DNA of 64,000 nucleotides from an uncultured Duncaniella sp. (lineage in GTDB: Bacteria > Bacteroidota > Bacteroidia > Bacteroidales > Muribaculaceae): assembly GCA_910589485.1 (NCBI GenBank), contig CAJUSW010000011.1:1-64000 (forward strand), read 5' to 3'. Positions 33,965 through 43,322 of this stretch are shown here, piece after piece. The notes below the pieces were generated by a model that was not told the origin of the DNA, ran no database searches, and was given only the letters and a program-made list of their open reading frames with translations. A program made the translations under genes and the position numbers. The stretch's first letter is position 1. Each line of letters opens with the position of its first letter.

Positions 33965-35653
33965 ATGATGAAACTAACAACTCGTCTTACCCTACTGAGC
34001 GCGGCTCTGACCGCCGCAATGGGTGCAACTGCAGCTGAGTATGTCTCCGAAGTGTGGAGCCCCGATGCCGGCAACGGCAAGTATATCAACCCAATCATTG
34101 ATGCTGACTATTCCGACCCCGACGTAGTGCGCGTGGGTGACGATTACTATATGACCGCCTCGAGTTTCTCGGATATTCCCGGTTTGCCCATCCTTCATTC
34201 CAAGGATCTCGTGAACTGGACCATCATAGGTCACGCTATCGCCGAGATGCCCGACTATGCCAAGTTTGCCACCCCCAACCATGGAAATGCCGTGTGGGCT
34301 CCGGCAATACGCTATCACAACGGCGAGTTCTATATCTACTACGGCGATCCCGACCTGGGTATCTTCATGACCAAGACCAAGGATCCCGCCGGACCCTGGG
34401 AACCGCTCGTGCTGGTGCATCCCGCCAAGGGCATCATCGACACCTGCCCCCTCTGGGACGATGACGGCAAGGCCTACCTGGCTCACGGATACGCAGGAAG
34501 CCGCGCCGGCAACAAGAGTATCATAGGCATGATCGAGATGACCCCCGACGGCAAGTCGACAATAGGTCAGGACCGCATCATCTATGACGGACACCTGGAC
34601 AACGAGACCATCGAGGGCGCCAAGATGTACAAGCGCGACGGATGGTACTGGATATTCTCTCCCGCCGGCGGTGTGCCCACCGGATGGCAGGTAGTGATGC
34701 GCTCCAAGAATCCCTGGGGACCTTACGAGATGCGCAATGTGATTGAGCAGGGCGACACCGATATCAACGGCCCCCACCAGGGCGCATGGATCGACACCCC
34801 CGACGGCAAGGAGGACTGGTTCATACATTTCCAGGACAAAGGCCCTTACGGTCGTGTGGTGAACCTCGAACCCATGGTGTGGCTTGAGAACGGTTGGCCC
34901 GTGATCGGCGTCGACCCCGACGGTGACGAGCGCGGTATCCCCGTGAGAACTTACAAAAAGCCCAACGTTGGCAAGACCTATCCCAAGCAGACTCCTCAGG
35001 AGAGCGACGAGTTTGACTCGATCGAGCTGGGCAAGCAGTGGCAGTGGAAGGACAATCCCTCGGCTCTGTGGTATTTCTGCGATGCCGCCGCCTCCAAGCT
35101 CCGCCTTTTCTCCAATAAGCAGCCCGAAGGTTCCACTATATACGATCTCCCCAATCTGCTCCTGCAGAAATTCCCAGCCCGCGACTTCACCGCCACCGCC
35201 AAGGTACAGTTCTGCCCCCGCAAGAAGGACGGAAAGATCATGGAGGGTGAGCGCGCCGGTATCGTGGTGATGGGCTACAACTTCGGCACACTCTCGTTCG
35301 AGAGCCGCAAGGATGGTGTGTATCTGGTGCAGACCGACTGCTACAAGGCTAACAAGGGTGGCCAGGAAACCTATGTTGAGGAAGTGAAGGCGGATCCCGA
35401 TAAGGAGATGTATCTGCGCATGCGCATCGACTACACCGGCCCCAAGAAGCCCACTCAGAAACCCGATTACACCTGCGAAGCCACATTCTTCTACAGCCTC
35501 GACGGCAAGAAGTACACCAAGATAGGCCGTCCCGTGAAGGTGGACGTAGGCCACTGGATCGGAGCGAAATTCGGTCTCTATTGCTCGCGCAACTGGGTCA
35601 GCAACGACAGCGGTTGGCTTGACATCGACTGGTTCCGCGTGACCAAGAAATAA
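33965..35653 (+). CDS. Glycoside hydrolase family 43 (beta-xylosidase/alpha-arabinofuranosidase type)
   Basis: A 562-residue secreted enzyme with a signal peptide (about 1-24). The five-bladed propeller (about 38-340) has the GH43 triad: Asp51 in DADYSDPDVV (base), Asp159 in GIIDTCPLWDDDG (pKa modulator) and Glu217 in DNETIEGAKMY (acid). Residues 350-562 form a concanavalin-like beta-sandwich (WQWKDNPSALWYF, then FSNKQPEGSTIYDLPNLLL), the usual C-terminal module of the xylosidase-like branch. It should remove xylose or arabinose from pectin side chains; xylogalacturonan is a reasonable guess given the GH28 and CE8 neighbours. The CE8 gene follows after 33 bp. The subfamily is not assigned. 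Confidence 0.92.
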   Translation: MMKLTTRLTLLSAALTAAMGATAAEYVSEVWSPDAGNGKYINPIIDADYSDPDVVRVGDDYYMTASSFSDIPGLPILHSKDLVNWTIIGHAIAEMPDYAKFATPNHGNAVWAPAIRYHNGEFYIYYGDPDLGIFMTKTKDPAGPWEPLVLVHPAKGIIDTCPLWDDDGKAYLAHGYAGSRAGNKSIIGMIEMTPDGKSTIGQDRIIYDGHLDNETIEGAKMYKRDGWYWIFSPAGGVPTGWQVVMRSKNPWGPYEMRNVIEQGDTDINGPHQGAWIDTPDGKEDWFIHFQDKGPYGRVVNLEPMVWLENGWPVIGVDPDGDERGIPVRTYKKPNVGKTYPKQTPQESDEFDSIELGKQWQWKDNPSALWYFCDAAASKLRLFSNKQPEGSTIYDLPNLLLQKFPARDFTATAKVQFCPRKKDGKIMEGERAGIVVMGYNFGTLSFESRKDGVYLVQTDCYKANKGGQETYVEEVKADPDKEMYLRMRIDYTGPKKPTQKPDYTCEATFFYSLDGKKYTKIGRPVKVDVGHWIGAKFGLYCSRNWVSNDSGWLDIDWFRVTKK

Positions 35654-35686
35654 TTAACCGGAAATCCCATATACCATAATCGTTTA

Positions 35687-36658
35687 ATGAAGACAAGAAT
35701 CCTTACATTGCTCGCCGTAATTATCGCAGGATGTTTCGCCGCCAGCGCTGCCGACGATAAGTGGAAGCATGACATATATGTGGCCCAGGACGGATCGGGC
35801 GACTACCGCACGATCACTGAGGCCCTCGAAGGCATACGTGCCTATATGGACTATACCGTGACCGTTCACATCGCCAACGGCACCTACAAGGAGAAGATCG
35901 TGATCCCCGCTTGGCTCACAAATGTGACATTCGAGGGGGAGAGCCCCGAGGGTGTTGTGATCACCAACGATGATCACGCCAATATCGACAACATGGGCAC
36001 ATTCCGCACCTACACCGTCAAGGTGGACGGCTCGGATATCACATTCCGCAATCTCACAATCGAGAACAATGCCCCTCAGCTGGGACAGGCTGTGGCGCTC
36101 CACACCGAGGGTGACCGCTTGACTTTCCAGAACTGCCGTCTGCTCGGCAATCAGGACACCCTGTTTACCGGAGGCAAGAACGCCCGCCTCTATTTCGGCG
36201 ATTGCTATATCGAGGGTACTACCGACTTTATCTTCGGTCCGGCCACCGCATATTTCAAGGATTGTCTCATCCACTCCAAGCGCAACAGCTATGTTACAGC
36301 CGCCTCGACCCCCGAGGATGTCCCCGTGGGATATGTGTTTGACAGTTGCAAGCTCACAGCTGCTCCCGATGTCGACAAGGTATATCTTGGTCGTCCCTGG
36401 CGCCCGTATGCCCACACCGTGTTCATCAACTGTGACATGGGCTCGCACATCCGCCCCGAGGGGTGGCACAACTGGGGTGACAAGTCCAAGGAGACCACCT
36501 CGCGTTACGGCGAGTACGGATCCAAGGGCGACGGTGCCAAAGGTCCGCGTGTGACATGGGCCAAGAATCCCACCAAACAGCAGGCCGCCGATCTCACCGA
36601 TCTCAACAAGGTGTTCACCTGTACCAACACCTGGATCCCCACCGCCGCCAAGAAGTGA
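35687..36658 (+). CDS. Pectinesterase, carbohydrate esterase family 8
   Basis: A 323-residue secreted pectin methylesterase with a signal peptide (about 1-22). It removes methyl groups from homogalacturonan, freeing acid groups for GH28. The parallel beta-helix motifs are complete: GQAVAL (Gln134), LLGNQDTLF (Gln156 and catalytic acid Asp157), GTTDFIFG (nucleophile Asp180) and YLGRPWRPYAHTVF (Arg236). Length matches bacterial CE8 without extra modules. It lies 33 bp after GH43 and 69 bp before uxaB, so the three may be one transcript. Confidence 0.95.
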   Translation: MKTRILTLLAVIIAGCFAASAADDKWKHDIYVAQDGSGDYRTITEALEGIRAYMDYTVTVHIANGTYKEKIVIPAWLTNVTFEGESPEGVVITNDDHANIDNMGTFRTYTVKVDGSDITFRNLTIENNAPQLGQAVALHTEGDRLTFQNCRLLGNQDTLFTGGKNARLYFGDCYIEGTTDFIFGPATAYFKDCLIHSKRNSYVTAASTPEDVPVGYVFDSCKLTAAPDVDKVYLGRPWRPYAHTVFINCDMGSHIRPEGWHNWGDKSKETTSRYGEYGSKGDGAKGPRVTWAKNPTKQQAADLTDLNKVFTCTNTWIPTAAKK

Positions 36659-36727
36659 CAGCGGGATGAACGTAGAACCACCTAATAATTTACTATAAGA
36701 CAACAATTATCATTATCAATACCGAAT

Positions 36728-38212
36728 ATGAAAGCTTTAAACAAATTGACCGCTCCTAAGGCAGTCGCTCCCGAGAGAATCATTCAGTTTGGCGAAGGTA
36801 ACTTCCTCCGTGCGTTTGTAGACTGGATCATCAAGAACATGAACGACAAGACCGACTTCAACTCGTCGGTAGTCGTTGTGCAGGGTACCCCCGACGCATT
36901 CGTGATGCAGCTTCTCCAGGGTCAGGACTGCCTCTACCACGTGAACCTCCAGGGCCGTCTCGATGGCGAAGTGGTCAATTCGTTCACCCGCGTTGACGTA
37001 ATCAGCCGCGGTCTCAGCCCCTTCACCCAGACCGACGCATTCCTCGCACTGGCCGACCAGCCCGAGATGCGTTTCGTGATCTCCAACACCACCGAGGCCG
37101 GTATCGCCTACGATGACACCTGCAAGCTCTCTGACCGTCCTGCCGCTTCTTATCCCGGCAAGCTCACCCAGCTCCTGTATCGTCGTTACAAGACATTCAA
37201 CGGCGCTCCCGACAAGGGCTTCATCATCATGCCCTGCGAGCTTATCTTCGAGAACGGTCACCATCTCAAGGAGATCATCAACAAGTACATCGAGCTCTGG
37301 AAAGAGGATCTCGGATCGGATTACGAGGGCTTCAAGAACTGGTTCAACACCTACAACTACGTATGCGCTACCCTCGTTGACCGCATCGTTCCCGGATTCC
37401 CCCGCAAGGAGATCGCCCAGATTCAGGAGAAACTCGGCTACAAGGACAACATCGTTGTTCAGGGCGAGGCATTCCACCTCTGGGTTATCGAGCGCGCTTC
37501 CAACATGACCATCGAGCAGCTCCGCGCCGAGTTCCCCGCCGAGAAGGCTGGTCTTCAGGTGCTCATCACCGACTCCGAGGCTCCCTACCACGAGCGTAAG
37601 GTTACTCTTCTCAACGGTCCTCACACCGTGCTCTCGCCCGTTGCATTCCTCAGTGGCGTAAACATCGTGCGCGATGCCTGCAACCACCCCGTGATCGGCA
37701 AGTACATCCACAAGGTACAGTTCGACGAGCTCATGCAGACCCTCAACCTCCCCATGGAGGAGCTCCAGAAGTTTGGTGCCGACGTGCTCGAGCGTTTCAA
37801 CAACCCCTACGTTGACCACCAGGTTACCTCGATCATGCTCAACTCGTTCCCCAAGTTCCAGACCCGCGACCTGCCCGGCCTCAAGGTATATCTCGAGCGT
37901 AAGGGCGAGCTTCCCAAGGGCCTCGTGCTCGGTCTCGCAGCCCTCATCACCTACTACAAGGGTGGCAAGCGTGAGGACGGTACCGATATCGTGCCCAACG
38001 ACGATGCCAAGATCATGGATCTCCTCACCCAGCTCTGGGCTACAGGCGATACCCGCAAGGTAGCCGAGGGTGTTCTCGCAGCCAAGGATCTGATCTGGGG
38101 CGAGCACGGAGACCTCAACACCATCCCCGGCCTCACCGACCTCGTGGTTGAATACCTCGACAAGATCCAGGCCAACGGTATGCTTGAGACCGTAAAGGAG
38201 ATCGTTGAATAA
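36728..38212 (+). CDS. uxaB: Tagaturonate reductase (altronate oxidoreductase)
   Basis: A 494-residue cytoplasmic NADH-dependent enzyme of the mannitol dehydrogenase family that reduces tagaturonate to altronate, step two of the isomerase route of galacturonate. The N-terminal IQFGEGNFLRAFVDWIIKNM is the family signature for UxaB. The C-terminal helical domain begins near KVTLLNGPHTVLSPVAFLSG (about 287-306), including the conserved Lys and Asn of this superfamily. Length matches the family (about 480-500). It is followed by a hairpin spacer and then uxaA. Codon use is highly biased, which suggests strong expression. Confidence 0.95.
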   Translation: MKALNKLTAPKAVAPERIIQFGEGNFLRAFVDWIIKNMNDKTDFNSSVVVVQGTPDAFVMQLLQGQDCLYHVNLQGRLDGEVVNSFTRVDVISRGLSPFTQTDAFLALADQPEMRFVISNTTEAGIAYDDTCKLSDRPAASYPGKLTQLLYRRYKTFNGAPDKGFIIMPCELIFENGHHLKEIINKYIELWKEDLGSDYEGFKNWFNTYNYVCATLVDRIVPGFPRKEIAQIQEKLGYKDNIVVQGEAFHLWVIERASNMTIEQLRAEFPAEKAGLQVLITDSEAPYHERKVTLLNGPHTVLSPVAFLSGVNIVRDACNHPVIGKYIHKVQFDELMQTLNLPMEELQKFGADVLERFNNPYVDHQVTSIMLNSFPKFQTRDLPGLKVYLERKGELPKGLVLGLAALITYYKGGKREDGTDIVPNDDAKIMDLLTQLWATGDTRKVAEGVLAAKDLIWGEHGDLNTIPGLTDLVVEYLDKIQANGMLETVKEIVE

Positions 38213-38257
38213 TTGAAACCCTAAAATTCCACATTCCTATTTGTGAATTTGTAGATT

Positions 38258-38329
38258 AGTAATCAGCAATTAGTGATCGGGACGATACGTGCTATTTCAT
38301 AATTGCCTGACCACTGATTGCTGATTACT
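38258..38329. other. Intercistronic inverted repeat between uxaB and uxaA
   Basis: AGTAATCAGCAATTAGTG (38258-38275) and CACTGATTGCTGATTACT (38312-38329) form an 18-bp stem with one mismatch and a 36-nt loop. No T-run follows. It may stabilise or cleave the polycistronic mRNA. Confidence 0.65.
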
Positions 38330-38352
38330 AATTGCTAATATATGATATTTAG

Positions 38353-39867
38353 ATGAAGGATTTCCTCAGAATCAATCCCGCCGACAATGTTGCCGTAGCC
38401 ATCAACCCACTATCCAACGGAACGGTTGTGACTATCGACGGTGTGGGCGACGTTACTCTCGTCAGCGACATTCCCGCAGGCCACAAGTTTGCCCTGAAGG
38501 ATATCGCCGAGGGTGAGAATGTGATCAAGTACGGATTCCCCATCGGCCATGCATGTCATGCCGTGGCCAAGGGACATTTCCTCGATCACGAAGATATCAA
38601 GACCAACCTCGAGGGTCAGCTCGACTACTCCGACATAGCCATCAACGATCATCATTGTCCCGTACCCGGATCGGCACTCAAGGGCAAGGAAGCCACATTC
38701 CGTGGCTATGTGCGCCCCGACGGCCAGGTGGGTATCCGCAATGAGATCTGGGTGATCCCCACCGTGGGTTGCGTCAACGGTATCATGAAGCAGATCGTGG
38801 ATCGCGTGAACGCCGAGACCGGCGCCGAGGGTGTGGACGGTATCTTCGGATTCCCCCACAATTACGGTTGCTCCCAGCTGGGCGATGACCATGAGAACAC
38901 CAAGAAGATACTTCGCGACATGGTGCATCACCCCAATGCCGGCGGTATCCTTGTGGTAGGACTCGGATGCGAGAACAACCAGCCTAAGGTGTTCGAGGAA
39001 TTCTGTGGCGACTACGACCGCAACCGTGTGAAATTCATGGTGTGCCAGGAGGTCGAGGGCGACGAAGTGGAGGCCGGAGTGAAGATCCTCACCGAGCTCT
39101 ACAACCAGGCCCGCACATTCGAGCGCACCGAGGTGCCCGCATCCAAACTGCGCATCGGTCTGAAGTGTGGCGGTTCTGACGGTTTCTCAGGCATCACAGC
39201 CAATCCTCTGCTCGGCGAGTTCTCCGACTGGCTCTGTGACGAGCAGGGCGGTACCACCGTGCTCACCGAGGTTCCCGAGATGTTCGGAGCCGAGACCATC
39301 CTCATGAAGCGTTGTGCCTCCGACGAACTGCTTGGCGAGACCGTATCGCTCATCAATAACTTCAAGGAATACTTCTTGAGCCACGGCGAGCCCGTGGGCG
39401 AGAATCCCTCCCCGGGCAACAAGGCCGGCGGTATCTCCACCCTCGAGGAGAAAGCCCTCGGTTGCACCCAGAAGTCGGGCAAGAGCCCCGTATTCGGTGT
39501 GATGGAGTATGGCGAGCGCATCCGCGAGCATGGCCTCAACCTGCTTTCAGCCCCCGGCAATGACCTCGTGGCTTCGACAGCTCTTGCAGCCGCAGGTTGC
39601 CAGATGGTTCTGTTCACCACCGGACGTGGCACCCCCTTCGGCACATTCGTGCCCACTATGAAGGTGTCGACCAACTCGGGCCTCGCACGTCGCAAGCCCA
39701 CATGGATCGATTTCAATGCCGGACGTCTTGTTGAGGATCAGTCGATGGACGAGGTGCTCAAGGAGTTCATTGACTACGTGCTGAGCGTGGCCAACGGCGA
39801 GCTCGTGAACTCGGAGAAATCCGGCATCCACGAAATCTCCATCTTCAAGAACGGAGTCACTCTGTAA
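38353..39867 (+). CDS. uxaA: Altronate dehydratase
   Basis: A 504-residue cytoplasmic enzyme that dehydrates altronate to 2-keto-3-deoxygluconate, step three of the route. Residues 1-90 form the SAF-like N-terminal domain (FLRINPADNVAVAINPL, then AGHKFALKDIAEGENVIKYG). The large C-terminal domain includes FRGYVRPDGQVGIRNEIWVI (about 115-134), RIGLKCGGSDGFSGITANP and NPSPGNKAGGISTLEEKALG. Cys residues in CENNQPK and LKCGGSD fit the iron dependence of the family. Length matches UxaA (about 495). It lies between uxaB and uxaC. Confidence 0.96.
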   Translation: MKDFLRINPADNVAVAINPLSNGTVVTIDGVGDVTLVSDIPAGHKFALKDIAEGENVIKYGFPIGHACHAVAKGHFLDHEDIKTNLEGQLDYSDIAINDHHCPVPGSALKGKEATFRGYVRPDGQVGIRNEIWVIPTVGCVNGIMKQIVDRVNAETGAEGVDGIFGFPHNYGCSQLGDDHENTKKILRDMVHHPNAGGILVVGLGCENNQPKVFEEFCGDYDRNRVKFMVCQEVEGDEVEAGVKILTELYNQARTFERTEVPASKLRIGLKCGGSDGFSGITANPLLGEFSDWLCDEQGGTTVLTEVPEMFGAETILMKRCASDELLGETVSLINNFKEYFLSHGEPVGENPSPGNKAGGISTLEEKALGCTQKSGKSPVFGVMEYGERIREHGLNLLSAPGNDLVASTALAAAGCQMVLFTTGRGTPFGTFVPTMKVSTNSGLARRKPTWIDFNAGRLVEDQSMDEVLKEFIDYVLSVANGELVNSEKSGIHEISIFKNGVTL

Positions 39868-39921
39868 GAATTACCTAATATAAAACGCATAAACATTTAA
39901 AACTTAATTACTTTCCCTCCT

Positions 39922-41337
39922 ATGAAACCATTCATGGATGAAAATTTCCTGCTGCAGACCGAGACTGCGCAGAAGCTATATCACGAACATGCGGCCAAGA
40001 TGCCTATCATCGATTACCACTGTCATCTTATCCCCAAGATGGTAGCCGATGACCACCGTTTCAAATCCATCACCGAGATTTGGCTCGGAGGTGACCACTA
40101 CAAGTGGCGTGCAATGCGCTCCAACGGTGTTGACGAGCGTTTCTGCACCGGCACCGACACCACCGACTGGGAGAAGTTCCAGAAGTGGGCCGAGACCGTA
40201 CCCTACACCTTCCGCAACCCCCTCTACCATTGGACTCACCTCGAGCTCAAGACAGCTTTCGGTATCGACAAGCTCCTCAACCCCGAGACAGCCCGCGAGA
40301 TCTTTGACGAGTGCAACGACAAGCTTCTCAATGATCCCAACATGACCGCCCGTGGCCTCATGCGCCGCTACAACGTGGAGACCGTGTGCACCACCGACGA
40401 TCCCGTTGACTCGCTCGAATACCACAAGGCTGTGCGCGACAGCGGTTTCGAGGTGAAGATGCTCCCCACCTGGCGTCCCGACAAGGCTATGGCCGTTGAG
40501 AATCCCGCCGAGTTCCGTGCCTACGTTGAGAAGCTCGCCGAGGTGAGCGGTGTGACCATCAACAAGTTCGCCGATATGGTCGACGCCCTCCAGAAGCGTC
40601 ACGACTTCTTCGAGGAGATGGGTTGCCGTCTCTCCGACCACGGTATCGAGGAGTTCTACGCAGCCGATTACACCGACGAGGAGATCAACGCTATCTTCGA
40701 CAAGGTATATGGTGGCAAGGAACTCACCGCCGATGAGATCAACAAGTTCAAGAGCGCCATGATGATCGTGTTTGGCGAGATGGACTATGATTCAGGCTGG
40801 ACCCAGCAGTTCCACTACGGAGCTATCCGCAACAACAACACCAAGATGTTCAAGCTCCTCGGTCCCGACACCGGCTTCGACTCCATCGGTGAGTTCACCA
40901 CAGCCAAGACCTGCGCCAAGTATCTCGACAAGCTCAACACCCGTGGCAAGCTGGCCAAGACCATCCTCTACAACCTCAACCCCAGCGCCAACGAGGTGAT
41001 CGCCACTATGCTCGGCAACTTCCAGGACGGCTCCGTAGCCGGCAAGATCCAGTTTGGCTCAGGCTGGTGGTTCCTCGATCAGAAGGACGGCATGCAGAAG
41101 CAGATGAACGCCCTCTCGCTCCTGGGTCTGCTCAGCCGCTTCGTGGGCATGCTCACCGACTCCCGCTCGTTCCTCTCTTATCCCCGTCACGAGTATTTCC
41201 GCCGCACACTCTGTAACCTCGTTGGTACCGACATCGAGAACGGCGAGATCCCCTACACCGGATACGAGGAGAAGCGCGTGAACCAGATGATCGAAGACAT
41301 CTGCTACAACAACGCTAAAAATTACTTTAAATTCTAA
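39922..41337 (+). CDS. uxaC: Glucuronate/galacturonate isomerase
   Basis: A 471-residue cytoplasmic amidohydrolase-fold enzyme that isomerises galacturonate to tagaturonate (or glucuronate to fructuronate), step one of the route. Signature segments are IIDYHCHLIPKMVADD (about 30-45, the metal-binding HxH), VCTTDDPVDSLEYH (about 156-169), and the C-terminal DSRSFLSYPRHEYFRRTLC (about 413-431). Length matches UxaC (about 470). It is preceded by uxaA (54 bp) and followed by a hairpin and the transporter. Met5 is an alternative start. Codon bias is high. Confidence 0.96.
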   Translation: MKPFMDENFLLQTETAQKLYHEHAAKMPIIDYHCHLIPKMVADDHRFKSITEIWLGGDHYKWRAMRSNGVDERFCTGTDTTDWEKFQKWAETVPYTFRNPLYHWTHLELKTAFGIDKLLNPETAREIFDECNDKLLNDPNMTARGLMRRYNVETVCTTDDPVDSLEYHKAVRDSGFEVKMLPTWRPDKAMAVENPAEFRAYVEKLAEVSGVTINKFADMVDALQKRHDFFEEMGCRLSDHGIEEFYAADYTDEEINAIFDKVYGGKELTADEINKFKSAMMIVFGEMDYDSGWTQQFHYGAIRNNNTKMFKLLGPDTGFDSIGEFTTAKTCAKYLDKLNTRGKLAKTILYNLNPSANEVIATMLGNFQDGSVAGKIQFGSGWWFLDQKDGMQKQMNALSLLGLLSRFVGMLTDSRSFLSYPRHEYFRRTLCNLVGTDIENGEIPYTGYEEKRVNQMIEDICYNNAKNYFKF

Positions 41338-41346
41338 ATGCACAAT

Positions 41347-41388
41347 CGGTGACCGGCAATCTCCCCTGATGGAGATTGCGGGCCACCG
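41347..41388. other. Intercistronic hairpin between uxaC and the transporter gene
   Basis: CGGTG and GCAATCTCC pair with GGAGATTGC and CACCG around CCTGAT. It lacks a T-run immediately after (TTATTAATC follows). It may be partial termination or an mRNA stability element. Confidence 0.6.
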
Positions 41389-41412
41389 GTTATTAATCTC
41401 CCATTTTACGAA

Positions 41413-42903
41413 ATGAGTTCGACAATCTCGCCGGCATCGGCTCAGGCTAAGAAGATGACCAATTTCCGTTGGTTCATCTGCGGTCTGCTCTTCCTTGCCA
41501 CAACGGTCAACTACATGGACCGCCAGGTGCTCTCCCTCACATGGAAGGACTTCATCGCACCCGAGTTCCACTGGACCGACAATGACTATGGTACCATCAC
41601 CGCAGTCTTCTCAATAGTCTATGCCATCGCCAACCTCTTTGCCGGTCGCTTCATCGACTGGATGGGCACCAAGAAAGGTTACCTCTGGGCTATCGGAGTG
41701 TGGTCGGCAGGTGCATGTGCCCACGCTCTCTGCGGCTGGGCTACCGAGCACACTGTGGGTCTGCACAGCGCAGCCGAGATGGTAGGCGCTACCGGAGCCG
41801 TGGCTTCCACTATCGCCATCACATCGGTCTACTACTTCATTGCCGCCCGTATCGTCCTCGGAGTAGGCGAGGCCGGTAACTTCCCTGCAGCCGTAAAGGT
41901 TACTGCCGAGTACTTCCCCAAGCGTGACCGCGCTTATTCAACCTCGATCTTCAATGCCGGCGCCACCATCGGTGCGCTTCTCGCTCCTATCTCCATTCCC
42001 CCGTTGGCCCGCTTCTTCCAGGGCCTCGGCGTTGGCAACGGTTGGGAGATGGCATTCATCGTGATCGGTGGTCTCGGATTTATCTGGATGGGCCTCTGGA
42101 TGGTATTCTACAAGAAACCCGCCGAGAATCCCCGTGTCAATGCCGCCGAGCTCGCTTATATCGAGCAGGACAGCAACGTCCCCGGCGAGACCCCCCGCGA
42201 GGAGGCTAAGCAGGAGGACACCAACAAGGACGTGATTCCTTTCGGCAAGTGCTTCAAGTATCCCCAGACATGGGCCGTGATCGCCGGCAAGGGCCTCACC
42301 GACGGTGTGTGGTGGTTCTTCCTCTTCTGGATCCCCGCCTATATCTCCGACGTGTATGGCTTCGCATCCGACACCCCCACGGCTATGACCCTTATCTTTG
42401 TGCTCTATGCCATCACCATGCTCTCCATCTATGGTGGTAAATTGCCTACCATAATCATGGACAAGCATCCTCAGCTCGATGCTTATTCGGCCCGTATGCG
42501 CGCCATGTTCATCTTCGCACTGTTCCCGCTTCTCGCCCTCCTTGCCCAGCCCCTCGGAAACTTCTCCTACTGGTGGCCTACCATCATCATCGGTATAGCA
42601 GGTGCTGCCCACCAGTCATGGTCGGCGAATATCTATTCGGTTGTAGGTGATATGTTCCCCAAGTCCACCATCGCTACCATCATCGGTATCGGCGGTATGG
42701 CCGGCGGTGTAGGCTCGTTCCTCATCAACAAGGGTTCGGGTATGCTCTTCACCCACGCAGCCGAGACCAACATGCAGTTCATGGGCTTCGAAGGCAAGCC
42801 TGCCGGTTACTTCATCATCTTCTGTGTCTGTGGCGTAGCTTACCTCCTCGCCTGGGCTATCATGAAGATACTTGTTCCCAAGGAAAAACCCGTATTGCCC
42901 TGA
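41413..42903 (+). CDS. exuT: MFS hexuronate transporter (ExuT-like)
   Basis: A 496-residue inner-membrane transporter of the anion:cation symporter branch of MFS, which takes up hexuronates with protons. The first segment ends in TTVNYMDRQVLSLTWKDF (about 30-47), the N-Y-x-D-R motif of this branch. GRFIDWMGTKKGYLWAIGVW (about 79-98) is the loop 2-3 motif, and ARIVLGVGEAGNFPAAVKV (about 145-163) includes the conserved GEAGNFPAA. It has a hydrophilic central loop (about 245-275) rich in Glu. Next to uxaBAC it is best read as the galacturonate importer. A good terminator follows at 42930. Confidence 0.93.
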   Translation: MSSTISPASAQAKKMTNFRWFICGLLFLATTVNYMDRQVLSLTWKDFIAPEFHWTDNDYGTITAVFSIVYAIANLFAGRFIDWMGTKKGYLWAIGVWSAGACAHALCGWATEHTVGLHSAAEMVGATGAVASTIAITSVYYFIAARIVLGVGEAGNFPAAVKVTAEYFPKRDRAYSTSIFNAGATIGALLAPISIPPLARFFQGLGVGNGWEMAFIVIGGLGFIWMGLWMVFYKKPAENPRVNAAELAYIEQDSNVPGETPREEAKQEDTNKDVIPFGKCFKYPQTWAVIAGKGLTDGVWWFFLFWIPAYISDVYGFASDTPTAMTLIFVLYAITMLSIYGGKLPTIIMDKHPQLDAYSARMRAMFIFALFPLLALLAQPLGNFSYWWPTIIIGIAGAAHQSWSANIYSVVGDMFPKSTIATIIGIGGMAGGVGSFLINKGSGMLFTHAAETNMQFMGFEGKPAGYFIIFCVCGVAYLLAWAIMKILVPKEKPVLP

Positions 42904-42929
42904 TAAGCATATAGAATTACCATATTGAG

Positions 42930-42962
42930 AAGGGAGATTGGAAAAATCTCCCTTTTCTTTTG
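42930..42962 (+). terminator. Terminator of the uxaBAC-transporter operon
   Basis: AAGGGAGATT/AATCTCCCTT stem with a GGAAA-type loop, followed by TTCTTTTG, 27 bp after the transporter stop. Confidence 0.92.
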
Positions 42963-43005
42963 AAAAGTTTTTGTTAAAACTGGGTGTAATTTCGCCGAAA
43001 AGCAT

Positions 43006-43013
43006 TAAATTTG
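43006..43013 (+). promoter_or_regulatory. -7 promoter element of the ferredoxin gene
   Basis: TAAATTTG matches TAnnTTTG; about 55 bp before the ATG at 43068. No clear -33 is seen. Confidence 0.55.
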
Positions 43014-43067
43014 CACCTACAATTTCAACAATAATTGAGTTTTTTATCCAATTTAATCTAAGAAACA

Positions 43068-43241
43068 ATGGCTTACGTTATCACCGACACCTGCATCTCC
43101 TGCGGAGCTTGTGCAGCTGTTTGCCCCACCGAGTCTATCTCTGAGGGTGCTGAGCACTATGAAATCAACCCCGATACTTGCATCGATTGCGGTGCTTGCG
43201 AGGCTGAGTGCCCCACCGGCTCAATCCACCCCGGAGAATAA
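43068..43241 (+). CDS. 4Fe-4S ferredoxin (2x[4Fe-4S])
   Basis: A 57-residue bacterial ferredoxin beginning MAYVITDTCISCGACAAVCP. Two complete C-x2-C-x2-C-x3-C-P motifs are visible: Cys9, 12, 15, 19 and Cys38, 41, 44, 48. Length and the internal two-fold repeat are typical of clostridial-type ferredoxins, low-potential electron carriers used by pyruvate:ferredoxin oxidoreductase and related enzymes. It has its own promoter (43006) and terminator (43285), so it is a monocistronic gene lodged inside the pectin locus. No redox partner is encoded nearby, so a link with pectin use is unproven. Confidence 0.97.
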   Translation: MAYVITDTCISCGACAAVCPTESISEGAEHYEINPDTCIDCGACEAECPTGSIHPGE

Positions 43242-43284
43242 TCGTCGAGATATCGATTCGACTGACGATTCAAAATCCAATAAA

Positions 43285-43322
43285 GCGCTCTCGGAGGTTT
43301 CGACCTTTCGGGAGCGTTTTCG
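43285..43322 (+). terminator. Terminator of the ferredoxin gene
   Basis: GCGCTCTCGGAGG pairs with CCTTTCGGGAGCG (G-T pairs allowed) around TTTCGA, followed by TTTTCG, 43 bp after the ferredoxin stop. Confidence 0.85.
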
